A stretch of 64,000 nucleotides of DNA, taken from the NCBI RefSeq assembly GCF_041740695.1, contig NZ_JBGSLK010000113.1:1-64000 (forward strand), read 5' to 3'. Made by a program: the position numbers and the translations under genes. Under the pieces are notes generated by a model. The model saw only the letters and a list, made by a program, of their open reading frames with translations, was not told where the DNA came from and did no database searches. Shown here piece after piece: positions 17,408 through 25,142 of the stretch (within the stretch, counting starts at the first letter, position 1; every line of letters starts with the position of its first letter). The DNA comes from Haliscomenobacter sp041740695. Lineage in GTDB: Bacteria; Bacteroidota; Bacteroidia; Chitinophagales; Saprospiraceae.

Positions 17408-17959
17408 ATGCTGAACAAATTGCAAAAATGGGCCACTGGCCGCAATGTCATCATCTTCGTCCTATTGGATGTAATTTTTATGATGGGGGTTATGCCTTAT
17501 ATGCATGCTTTAATGACCAAGGCTGCCGGAAAGTCGGTAGCCCCCATCGACTTGAGTATTCCCACCTGGACGCCTGAGCAAGGTTATGCGTTACTCGATT
17601 CTTATGGCGAAGCTGGCCGGTCACTCTACCTCATCATTGATCTGACAGCAGATGTAGTTTATCCCATTATTTACGGCATTGCATTTGCTTTGTTACTCAC
17701 TTTTTTGGTACGCAAAATTGCGCCTAGCAATAAGTGGTTGCCTTATCTGGCTTTTTTGCCACTGCTTGCGGTAGTGTTCGACTACGCAGAAAATGCTACC
17801 ATCATTACCATGCTGAATGCATATCCTGAAAAATTGATCGGTGTAGCCAAATTGGGGGGCATTTTTACCCTATGCAAGTGGGTTTTAGTGTTTGCGACCA
17901 TCGGGGGGAGTGTGATTGGCTTGATTGTTTGGGGGATTAAGGGAATCACCAAACGGTAA
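17408..17959 (+). CDS. integral membrane protein of unknown function
   Basis: 183 residues with four hydrophobic helices (VIIFVLLDVIFMMGVMPYM; LIIDLTADVVYPIIYGIAF; WLPYLAFLPLLAVVFDYAE; WVLVFATIGGSVIGLIVWG). Helix 2 contains Asp residues and helix 3 ends with FDYAENA, a pattern seen in a conserved family of uncharacterised four-TM proteins. The start is preceded by CAACACCAAAACCTG, similar to leaders of other genes here. Confidence 0.7.
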   Translation: MLNKLQKWATGRNVIIFVLLDVIFMMGVMPYMHALMTKAAGKSVAPIDLSIPTWTPEQGYALLDSYGEAGRSLYLIIDLTADVVYPIIYGIAFALLLTFLVRKIAPSNKWLPYLAFLPLLAVVFDYAENATIITMLNAYPEKLIGVAKLGGIFTLCKWVLVFATIGGSVIGLIVWGIKGITKR

Positions 17960-17990
17960 ACAAAGACTGGCGCAGGAACAAACCTTTTTG

Positions 17991-17998
17991 TATTTTTG
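17991..17998 (+). promoter_or_regulatory. Bacteroidota-type -7 box TATTTTTG
   Basis: Matches TAnnTTTG 23 bp ahead of the ATG at 18022, giving a short untranslated leader. No convincing -33 box. Confidence 0.45.
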
Positions 17999-18021
17999 TT
18001 GTCAGCTGAAACAATGGATCA

Positions 18022-18234
18022 ATGACTATTGATGCGAGGAAATTACATTTGATTAAACGTTTGTTGGACATTGAGAATGAGGCCATCCTAGATAAGTTAG
18101 AGGCCATCGTAGATGCCGATCCCCTTGACTTGCTTTTGGCAGAGGTCGAACGCATTAACAATCGTGATACTGCAGATTTCCTTTCCTTTGCCCGCACCCA
18201 TGAACTAGCTGATCATTTGGGTGTAAAGCCATAG
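18022..18234 (+). CDS. antitoxin-like small protein
   Basis: 70 residues, acidic and helical: MTIDARKLHLIKRLLDIENE, then ILDKLEAIVDADP. The N-terminal pattern (one helix that reads like 'RKLxLIxxLLxIxNExxLxKLE') is shared by many short proteins of Bacteroidota and cyanobacteria that precede RelE/HigB-like toxins. No toxin follows here: the next sequence is a hairpin and a CARDB protein. So it is either a solitary antitoxin or an unrelated small protein. Confidence 0.6.
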   Translation: MTIDARKLHLIKRLLDIENEAILDKLEAIVDADPLDLLLAEVERINNRDTADFLSFARTHELADHLGVKP

Positions 18235-18274
18235 CCCTTATTTCTTAGTATTTTAATCACCTCCCCTTTTATGA

Positions 18275-18324
18275 GGATGTTTTTGTTGCTACAAAGCCGG
18301 AGCTTTGTAGCAACAAAAACATCC
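18275..18324. repeat. perfect hairpin with 23-bp arms
   Basis: GGATGTTTTTGTTGC...AAGC (18275-18297) is exactly reverse-complementary to 18302-18324 around the loop CGGA. It ends 5 bases before the start codon of the CARDB protein gene, so in an mRNA it would sit directly against the initiation site. Core GCTACAAAGCCGGAGC looks like a dispersed repeat. Confidence 0.9.
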
Positions 18325-18329
18325 AAGCC

Positions 18330-18833
18330 ATGCGACCCATTTTCCTGCTCATCACACTATTCTATTGCGCCATTCAAAGCTTACAAGCCCAAAGCCAGCC
18401 CATTCAATCGCCCCGATTGGCGGTTCAACCCAAAGTGCGGGCAGTGGATCTAAGCCTCAAACCCGAGCTAAATTTCAATGGTGAGCCACAACAGATTTAC
18501 CGCGCACCCCAATCACGAGTGGTTCTGCTCACAGTGCGCAATACCGGCCCCATCGCTACGGGTAACTTTAGTGTTGAAGTCATCTACAATTGGCGGGTAG
18601 ACCATGAGTCTTTCAGCGCCCAAAGTCTCAAAAGGACGCAAAATATCAGCGCTTTGGCCGCAGGCCAACAAGTGCAGGTGGAATTTGTGGTGCCCGACAA
18701 TTTGATCCACCGCAATGCCCCCTATGGCTCAGCCAATGTAACCCTCAGTTTCAAGGTAGATGCAACGGGTGTAGTCGCCGAAATGTCTGAAAGCAACAAT
18801 ACGGCCAGCCTCAGCTTGCCAATTCTCAACTAA
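18330..18833 (+). CDS. secreted CARDB-domain protein
   Basis: 167 residues with a signal peptide (MRPIFLLITLFYCAIQSLQAQ). One CARDB-like beta-sandwich: VVLLTVRNTGPIATGNFSVEV, LAAGQQVQVEFVVPD, and the usual end VAEMSESNNTASLSLPI. CARDB domains act as adhesion or spacer modules outside the cell. A single-domain protein without T9SS sorting signal is unusual but not unique. It converges on the SDR gene with a 3-bp gap. Confidence 0.7.
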   Translation: MRPIFLLITLFYCAIQSLQAQSQPIQSPRLAVQPKVRAVDLSLKPELNFNGEPQQIYRAPQSRVVLLTVRNTGPIATGNFSVEVIYNWRVDHESFSAQSLKRTQNISALAAGQQVQVEFVVPDNLIHRNAPYGSANVTLSFKVDATGVVAEMSESNNTASLSLPILN

Positions 18834-18836
18834 TCA

Positions 18837-19538
18837 TCATACCCGCACTGCGCTCATGCCCCCATCTGCGTGAATGACCTGCCCCGTGATCCACGCAGCA
18901 TCAGCATTCAACAAGAAGGTAGCCAGAGCTGCTAGTTCGCTGGCAGCTCCTACTCTTTTGAGGGGGTGGCGATTGGCGGCGGCTTCCCGTTTTTCATCAC
19001 TGCTCAAGAGCCGTGCAGCCAATGGAGTGTCAGTCAAGGAGGGAGCAATACAATTCACCCGAATGCTCGGAGCTAGTTCGGCAGCCAGCGATCGAGTCAG
19101 TCCCTCTACCGCCCCCTTGGCTGCGGCAATGCTGCTGTGAAACGGCATACCTTGACCAACGGCTACCGTGCTGAACAAGAGTATGCTGCTCCCTGGATTT
19201 TTTTTCAGAGCCTTTAGCCCAGCCTGAATGCTTTTGATAGCACCCAATACATTGATCTCAAAATCTTCCCTAAAAGCCGCAAGTGGCAAACTGGCAAAAG
19301 CCCGCAGATTGATGCTGCCTGGACAATACACCAATCCATGTAAATTATCTGGAATGATGGCGGCGGGGATTTCCTCCACACTCACATCAAGTACATGATG
19401 GGTTACTTCTGGCAACTCACTTAATTCGCCCAGGGTACGCGAAATGACCGTGACCTCATTGCCTTGTTGCAGCAATTTTCGACAAATTTCCAATCCTATT
19501 CCGTGGCTCCCGCCGACCACCAGGTAATGTTTTGACAT
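18837..19538 (-). CDS. short-chain dehydrogenase/reductase-like protein lacking catalytic Tyr
   Basis: 233 residues with a Rossmann fold: GGSHGIGLEI (cofactor loop), VYCPGS in place of NNAG, and the C-terminal NCIAPSLTDTPL and IHADGGM motifs. At the active site the usual YxxxK reads IAAAK (HSSIAAAKGAVEG), so the Tyr is Ile. A Ser (LLFSTVA) and the Lys remain. This variant may bind NAD(P) without classical chemistry or use another residue. It is divergent from the photolyase gene across 81 bp, so they may share regulation. Confidence 0.8.
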   Translation of the reverse strand: MSKHYLVVGGSHGIGLEICRKLLQQGNEVTVISRTLGELSELPEVTHHVLDVSVEEIPAAIIPDNLHGLVYCPGSINLRAFASLPLAAFREDFEINVLGAIKSIQAGLKALKKNPGSSILLFSTVAVGQGMPFHSSIAAAKGAVEGLTRSLAAELAPSIRVNCIAPSLTDTPLAARLLSSDEKREAAANRHPLKRVGAASELAALATFLLNADAAWITGQVIHADGGMSAVRV

Positions 19539-19619
19539 GGCTCAATCCTTTTGATGTGGTGCTAAGAACAAACTTCATGGCGCTTTGTTTAGAGCCAACA
19601 ACTCATCCAATCGTACAAA

Positions 19620-21164
19620 ATGACTTACCATACTTTAAGGCTCGTCCTGGGTGACCAGCTCAATGCACAACATTCCTGGTTAAAGGACAAAGACCCATCC
19701 ATTCTGTACGTTTTGATGGAAATTTTGCCCGAAACCCAATATGTCCAACATCATGTCCAAAAAATTTGTGCCTTTTTCCTCGCCATGCGGGCTTTTGCCG
19801 AAAGTCTTCAAGCAGCAGGGCATTCAGTAAAGTATCTTCAACTGGACGATCGAGACAATCAGCAAAGTTTTGAGGCGAATTGTCAAGCACTGATTGAAGT
19901 ACATTCCATTCAAAAATTTGAATACCAATTGCCGGACGAATGGCGATTGGATCAATTGTTAAAGTCTTTTTGCCAAAGCTTGTCTATTCCCCACCAAGTT
20001 TATGACAGCGAGCATTTTCTGAGTGCCCGCAATGAATTGGCCGATTTGTTCAAAGGCAAAAAGACCTACCTGATGGAAAGTTTTTACCGTAAAATGCGGG
20101 AGAAACATCAAATCCTGATGGAGCCTGATGGCAAAACGCCACTCACCGGGCGCTGGAATTACGACGCGGAAAACCGCAAAAAAATGCCTACGAACCTTAG
20201 CGTTCCACCAACGCTGGCTCAATACCGCGATGTCGAAAATATACTGCTTATGCTGGAAAAAATGGGGGTAAAAACCATGGGCTCCATTCAAGCAAAGCAT
20301 TTTAATTGGCCAGTTACTCGCGCCGAAAGTCTGGCATTGCTGGAGCACTTCGTACAGATTCGGCTGCGTGCTTTTGGCGATTACCAGGACGCCATGACCG
20401 ATCGGGATTGGTTGTTGTTCCACTCTCGATTGTCCTTTTCCATGAATGTCAAGTTGATCCATCCGCGCGAAGTGGTGGATGCATGTATCAGCTACTGGCA
20501 AAAAGATCAAAAAAATGTACCCTATGCTGCCCTGGAAGGTTTTGTGAGGCAAATCATCGGATGGCGGGAATACATGCGCGGGATTTATTGGGCAGAAATG
20601 CCAAATTTCGCGCAGCTCAATTATTTTAATCATCAGGCCGCATTACCCACCTGGTACTGGACTGGCCAAACCAAGATGAGGTGTCTGGCACAGGCCATTG
20701 GTCAATCCTTAGAGCGAGCCTACGCCCACCACATCCAGCGCCTGATGCTCACAGGCAATTTTGCTCTACTCTTGGGGGTACACCCCGATGAGGTAGACGC
20801 CTGGTACCTCGGCATTTACATTGATGCGCTAGAATGGGTCGAGATCACCAATACGCGGGGCATGAGTCAGTTTGCCGATGGCGGCATTGTTGGTACCAAG
20901 CCCTACGTTTCCAGTGCCAATTACATCCACAAGATGAGTGACCATTGTGGAAAATGCCATTACGATAAGTCTTTGCGTTATGGCCACAAAGCCTGTCCCT
21001 TTAATGCCCTTTATTGGGATTTTTATGATCGCCACACCCTCAAGCTACGCGGCAATCCCCGCATTGGTATGGCTTATCAGATTTGGGACAAAATGGACGC
21101 AGAGGAACGGGGCAAGATTCTGGCACATGCGGACTGGATCAAAACAGAAGTCAATTCGCTTTAG
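19620..21164 (+). CDS. FeS-type photolyase / cryptochrome-related protein
   Basis: 514 residues, typical length for the prokaryotic (6-4) photolyase/FeS-BCP group. The N-terminal antenna-type domain starts LRLVLGDQLN. The FAD domain carries ARNELADLFK, RHTLKLRGN and RGMSQFADGGIVGTKPY. A 4Fe-4S cluster is supported by cysteines in MRCLAQAIG and in the C-terminal CGKCHYDKSLRYGHKACPFN. Enzymes of this group repair (6-4) UV lesions with blue light. The divergent SDR-like gene is a likely partner by context. Start ATG at 19620 gives the expected N-terminus. Confidence 0.9.
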   Translation: MTYHTLRLVLGDQLNAQHSWLKDKDPSILYVLMEILPETQYVQHHVQKICAFFLAMRAFAESLQAAGHSVKYLQLDDRDNQQSFEANCQALIEVHSIQKFEYQLPDEWRLDQLLKSFCQSLSIPHQVYDSEHFLSARNELADLFKGKKTYLMESFYRKMREKHQILMEPDGKTPLTGRWNYDAENRKKMPTNLSVPPTLAQYRDVENILLMLEKMGVKTMGSIQAKHFNWPVTRAESLALLEHFVQIRLRAFGDYQDAMTDRDWLLFHSRLSFSMNVKLIHPREVVDACISYWQKDQKNVPYAALEGFVRQIIGWREYMRGIYWAEMPNFAQLNYFNHQAALPTWYWTGQTKMRCLAQAIGQSLERAYAHHIQRLMLTGNFALLLGVHPDEVDAWYLGIYIDALEWVEITNTRGMSQFADGGIVGTKPYVSSANYIHKMSDHCGKCHYDKSLRYGHKACPFNALYWDFYDRHTLKLRGNPRIGMAYQIWDKMDAEERGKILAHADWIKTEVNSL

Positions 21165-21224
21165 GAAATCAGGAAAGTACAGGTCAGTTGTATCGAAATG
21201 TGTCTTTATATTGGGCATAAAAAG

Positions 21225-22547
21225 ATGCATCGGATCCTGAATGGCCTGATTTGGTTTGGTTTGTTGTCTAGCCAAGTGCTGTATGTACAAGTTTTACATT
21301 TTGATTTTGGCGCTTCTGCTCCTACCAACGGAGCCATCCAGATTCAGGATCCCCTCCCCTATTCCATCAGCCATACTTATGGTTTTGAACCTGGGCATGA
21401 CGTTCTATCCTTTAATCCTGTAGTAAATCAAAAAGCAAAAAATAGTGTTCGGTCTACTTCACCTTTCTTTTTTTCCAGTAAACTAGCCGAGGGCAATTAT
21501 AAGGTCACCCTTGTACTAGGTTCTGCCAGGGATAGTTCATCCACCTTGGTCCGGGTTGAAAATCGGCGCCTGATGAGTGCGCTGATCCGCTGCAAAGCAG
21601 GGCAATTCAAAACCATCCAATTCAACGTACACCTTCGCGATTCCCTGATCCATGCGACTGGCAACAAAATCCGACTCAAACCACGGGAGCGCGCCTATTT
21701 CCATTGGGACGAAAAACTGACGCTGGAATTCAATGGCCCAGCACCAGCGGTTTCTTCCATTCACATCGAGCCACTCAGGGAAGCGACCACCGTATTTTTG
21801 GCGGGCAACTCCACTGTGGTTGACCAAGCCGAAGAACCCTATGCCGCCTGGGGACAAATTATCCCCTCCTTTTTCAAATCCGATCGAGTGGTGATTGCCA
21901 ATTATGCCGAATCGGGCGAAGCACTGAGTTCTTTCCGTAGTGAACGTCGTCTGGAAAAAGTACTCTCGCTAATGAAATCCGGCGATTACCTCTTTATCGA
22001 ATTTGGGCACAACGATCAAAAGCAACAAGGGCCAGGCATCGGCGCATTTAGCAGCTACAAACGTGATCTGCAAGAGTACATCAAGGCGGTACGCGCCAAA
22101 GGGGGAATTCCTGTACTGGTGACGAGTATGCACCGCCGTAATTTTGATGCCAATGGAAAAATTGTGAATACCCTGGGCGATTATCCTGAAGCAGTGCGCC
22201 AGGTGGCCCAGGAAGAAAAAACGGCTTTGATCGACCTCAATGCCCTGAGTCAAATCCTGTATGAGGCCTGGGGCCGGGAGGCTAGTCAAAGCGCTTTTGT
22301 GATCTATCCTGCCAATACTTTTCCTGGCCAAACCGAAGCGCTCAACGACAATACCCACTTTAATCCCTATGGGGCCTGGCAAATTGCCCGCTGCATTGCG
22401 GGAGGAATTGCTGCTCAAAAATTACCTCTCGCCAAAGCGCTGCTGCCGCAATTTCGCCGCTTTAACCCTGCCCAGCCTGACCCGCTTCAAGCGTGGTACT
22501 GGCCACTTAGCCCAAGGATGAACCTCAAAAGACCGGATGAAAACTGA
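21225..22547 (+). CDS. secreted SGNH/GDSL esterase, rhamnogalacturonan-acetylesterase-like
   Basis: 440 residues from the ATG at 21225, chosen because it starts a signal peptide (MHRILNGLIWFGLLSSQVLYV). An N-terminal beta-sandwich (FDFGASAPTNGAI...) precedes an SGNH hydrolase: block I FLAGNSTV (nucleophile Ser), Gly block SGEALSSFRSERR, block III FIEFGHND and block V DNTHFNPYGAWQIA (Asp/His). This arrangement fits rhamnogalacturonan or other pectin acetylesterases acting outside the inner membrane. It agrees with the GH43-like and GH127 genes elsewhere in the window, though no PUL structure is near. Confidence 0.85.
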   Translation: MHRILNGLIWFGLLSSQVLYVQVLHFDFGASAPTNGAIQIQDPLPYSISHTYGFEPGHDVLSFNPVVNQKAKNSVRSTSPFFFSSKLAEGNYKVTLVLGSARDSSSTLVRVENRRLMSALIRCKAGQFKTIQFNVHLRDSLIHATGNKIRLKPRERAYFHWDEKLTLEFNGPAPAVSSIHIEPLREATTVFLAGNSTVVDQAEEPYAAWGQIIPSFFKSDRVVIANYAESGEALSSFRSERRLEKVLSLMKSGDYLFIEFGHNDQKQQGPGIGAFSSYKRDLQEYIKAVRAKGGIPVLVTSMHRRNFDANGKIVNTLGDYPEAVRQVAQEEKTALIDLNALSQILYEAWGREASQSAFVIYPANTFPGQTEALNDNTHFNPYGAWQIARCIAGGIAAQKLPLAKALLPQFRRFNPAQPDPLQAWYWPLSPRMNLKRPDEN

Positions 22548-22625
22548 TACATTTGACGATTTTTCAACATTCAATGTATATACAACTATTTTTCACCTTG
22601 TAGCGTTTTTACAAAAAAGTTGCGC

Positions 22626-23504
22626 ATGAAACGCAAAACATTCATCAAAAACATATCAGGAGCTGCGCTTATGATGACGATGGGATCTTTTCAAAACTTC
22701 CGTGAAGAGTTGGAAGAACAAGACGTAAAAATGCCCCTCTTGTTCCTGGGTCATGGTTCGCCAATGAACGGCATTGAAGACAACGCATTTAGCCAAAGTT
22801 GGAAACAATTGGCCAAAAACATTCCTACCCCGAAGGCGGTTTTGGTGGTATCGGCACACTGGCTTACTAAGGGCACCCATGTTACCGCGATGCCAATGCC
22901 TAAAACCATTCACGATTTTGGAGGATTTCCGCAAGCCTTGTTTGATGTACAATACCCTGCTCCTGGCGACCCGGTGCTTGCAGAAAATACGCGCAAACTC
23001 ATTACCAAAACGGAGGTAGGCTTGGATCACGAATGGGGGCTTGACCACGGTACCTGGACGGTGATTCGACACATGTATCCTGAAGCGAATATTCCGGTAT
23101 TACAGCTGAGCATTGATTATTATAAATCGCCCCAGTATCACTACGAATTGATTCAAGAATTGGCCGAGCTGCGCAAAAAAGGAGTCCTCATCGTGGGCAG
23201 TGGCAATATGGTGCACAACCTGCGCATGGTCGCATGGGAGCAGCTCCAAAAAGAATCTTATGGCTTCGATTGGGCCATCGAGATGAACGAGGTCTTCAAA
23301 CAACACATCAGCGATGGCAACCACCAGCCACTGATCAATTATGAAAATTTGAACAAATCGGCCAAATTGGCCATTCCTACGCCCGATCACTATTATCCGC
23401 TGCTTTACATTTTAGGCTTGCAGGACAAGAACGATCCGGTGCATTTTTTCAATGACAAAGCGGTTGGTGGGTCTTTGACAATGACTTCGGTGAAATTGGG
23501 ATAA
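22626..23504 (+). CDS. 4,5-DOPA-extradiol-dioxygenase family protein
   Basis: 292 residues from the ATG at 22626. An N-terminal segment (KRKTFIKNISGAALMMTMG) looks like a weak Tat/Sec export signal. The remainder matches the YgiD/LigB-type class III dioxygenase family: LFLGHGSPMN, VVSAHWLTKG, HDFGGFPQ, GLDHGTWTV and GNMVHNLR. These conserved His residues form the metal site. Bacterial members can open catechol rings such as DOPA. It follows the esterase gene after about 80 bp. Confidence 0.85.
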   Translation: MKRKTFIKNISGAALMMTMGSFQNFREELEEQDVKMPLLFLGHGSPMNGIEDNAFSQSWKQLAKNIPTPKAVLVVSAHWLTKGTHVTAMPMPKTIHDFGGFPQALFDVQYPAPGDPVLAENTRKLITKTEVGLDHEWGLDHGTWTVIRHMYPEANIPVLQLSIDYYKSPQYHYELIQELAELRKKGVLIVGSGNMVHNLRMVAWEQLQKESYGFDWAIEMNEVFKQHISDGNHQPLINYENLNKSAKLAIPTPDHYYPLLYILGLQDKNDPVHFFNDKAVGGSLTMTSVKLG

Positions 23505-23556
23505 TTTTTAAAAAACTCCGATATTGTGGGTATTTCATAATCCAATTACGATACCC

Positions 23557-24030
23557 ATGGAAAACACTCAAAACCCATCCCACCCTGCCGATGTGCAGTA
23601 CAACAAAGTGGTAGAAATGGTGCACTGCTATGCAGAGTCCGTTGGCCTGGATCGGCACACCGTTTACAATTCGGAAAAGTTGTTTTGGAGCTGGACCAAA
23701 GGCACCGCCACCATCCAGGTCATGATCCACAAGCTCAATTACGACAATGGATCACGGCGGGACTTCATCCGCGTCTTCTGCCCAATAATGGATGTTCCTG
23801 CTACCAATCAATTGCTAACTTTTTACCGCCGCTTGTTGGAGTTGAACGATGAAAAATTCGGCATCAAATTCAGCATTCTGCCCAATGTCAATAAAGTCTG
23901 GGCTACCTTTGAGCGCGACATCAAAGGCATTGATTTTAATGAACTGTCCACTTTCATCAGTGATTTTGAACACTGGGCCGATACGCTGGATGATCAGTTG
24001 AAGGAACAGTTTCCGAACTTATTGAATTAA
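23557..24030 (+). CDS. YbjN-like small cytoplasmic protein
   Basis: 157 residues from the ATG at 23557 (an upstream GTG at 23524 gives an unlikely extension). The pattern (VEMVHCYAESVGLDRHTVY..., WSWTKGTATIQVMIH, FIRVFCPIMDVP, LLTFYRRLLELNDEKFGIKF) resembles the YbjN / type III chaperone-like fold with its alternating strands and helices. Function unknown. It overlaps the convergent lipoprotein gene by 4 bp. Confidence 0.6.
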   Translation: MENTQNPSHPADVQYNKVVEMVHCYAESVGLDRHTVYNSEKLFWSWTKGTATIQVMIHKLNYDNGSRRDFIRVFCPIMDVPATNQLLTFYRRLLELNDEKFGIKFSILPNVNKVWATFERDIKGIDFNELSTFISDFEHWADTLDDQLKEQFPNLLN

Positions 24031-24962
24031 AAATCCACCTGTGTTTCCCCGGTCTTAAATTCGTATACACAAGAAACACGGCCATCAAAATTCCCCATAC
24101 AACTCCCGTTGACTTTGGTCGTTTCGCTTTGTTGACAATAAGGGAAATAGTAGCGAATGGTCTCCATGTTGCGCAAATCCCATTCGGTGTTGACCATCGC
24201 GATTAACTCTACATGAAAGTTCAGTTTTTTGGAAGTCCGCAAAAAATCTACCACTTCGGCGTGTACTTTTTTGCGGATTTCCATTTCCCGCCCACCGCTC
24301 AAGGTCAAGCTGCCCGGCAAAAACTCCGAAGAGCCAGGATCAGCCAAGTCAGCATTGGCATTGGCAATGGTATTTTGATAAACCCAGTCATTCGCTCGGT
24401 TAACGAAACGTGCATCAAGTACTTCCTGAAATCTTTGTCCCCAAGCTTTCGGTTCCATCACCAGTAAAGTTAAACGGCAAGGCACCATGTTGCGCTGGGC
24501 AGCCCATGCTGCGCTGATTTTTTGGATGTGTTTCATGCGGGAGCTAAAGATTGAATTGAATGGCTCCTCGTAAAATTGGATTTGGACTGCATTTTGAGCC
24601 AGATTGGTCCCTACCACCACATTTTTGAAGCCATTTTTTTGCAATGCGTCCAATAAATTGCCCGCTGCTCCGGCATTTACTTTGGCTGCCTCAAAAGCGC
24701 TTTGGATGGAGTCTTTAACCAGGCCTCCTTTTTCCTTTTTTGGCAGGTAATCGACGGTAAACTGGATTTCAGGGTCCGTTACAGACTGAATGGGTATCAA
24801 TACTAGCGAGTCCGCTGCATTTATTTCAGTACCTTCTACAACTTTGTATTGCTTGGGGAACCATTCATCCAGAGCATTTTGTACTTCCGAGCTGCTTTGA
24901 TCAGTCGTACAGGAAAAAAGAGCATAGGCTAAGGCCAGGATAAAATAGATAGTATTGCGCAT
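24027..24962 (-). CDS. lipoprotein of unknown function
   Basis: 311 residues from the ATG at 24962, which starts a lipoprotein signal (MRNTIYFILALAYALFSC). A longer frame exists upstream to 25094, but it runs into the palindromic repeat and is not credible. The mature part has mixed alpha/beta pattern (DSLVLIPIQSV, NVVVGTNLAQNAVQIQFYEE, KLNFHVELIAMVNTEWDLRNME) and near-terminal Cys residues (YFPYCQQ, CMGNFDG, SCVYEF). I do not recognise a family. Confidence 0.65.
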   Translation of the reverse strand: MRNTIYFILALAYALFSCTTDQSSSEVQNALDEWFPKQYKVVEGTEINAADSLVLIPIQSVTDPEIQFTVDYLPKKEKGGLVKDSIQSAFEAAKVNAGAAGNLLDALQKNGFKNVVVGTNLAQNAVQIQFYEEPFNSIFSSRMKHIQKISAAWAAQRNMVPCRLTLLVMEPKAWGQRFQEVLDARFVNRANDWVYQNTIANANADLADPGSSEFLPGSLTLSGGREMEIRKKVHAEVVDFLRTSKKLNFHVELIAMVNTEWDLRNMETIRYYFPYCQQSETTKVNGSCMGNFDGRVSCVYEFKTGETQVDF

Positions 24963-25015
24963 GGCTGTTTTGAATTTGGAAAGGCAAGAGTACAAAATCT
25001 CTGGAACTCCACCTA

Positions 25016-25138
25016 AGTAGTGGGGCAAAAATAAATGTTCATTTTCTCGAGCCAAAGGATTAGATAAGACACTTGAAATGAAACGTTTACTCATCTAATC
25101 CTTTGGCAAAATGAACAATTTATTTTTTTATCGCCCCT
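25016..25138. repeat. 120-bp palindromic dispersed repeat, copy 2
   Basis: Starts AGTAGTGGGGCAAAAATAA, ends TTTTTTTATCGCCCCT. Pairing halves include GCCAAAGGATTAGATAAG and TCATCTAATCCTTTGGC. It lies between the 5' end of the lipoprotein gene and the 3' end of the GH127 gene, 4 bp from the latter's stop. Confidence 0.9.
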
Positions 25139-25142
25139 AAAA

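Noticed and set aside
24963..25094. N-terminal extension of the lipoprotein gene into the palindromic repeat
   Set aside because: The lipoprotein signal starts at 24962; the upstream part is repeat sequence.
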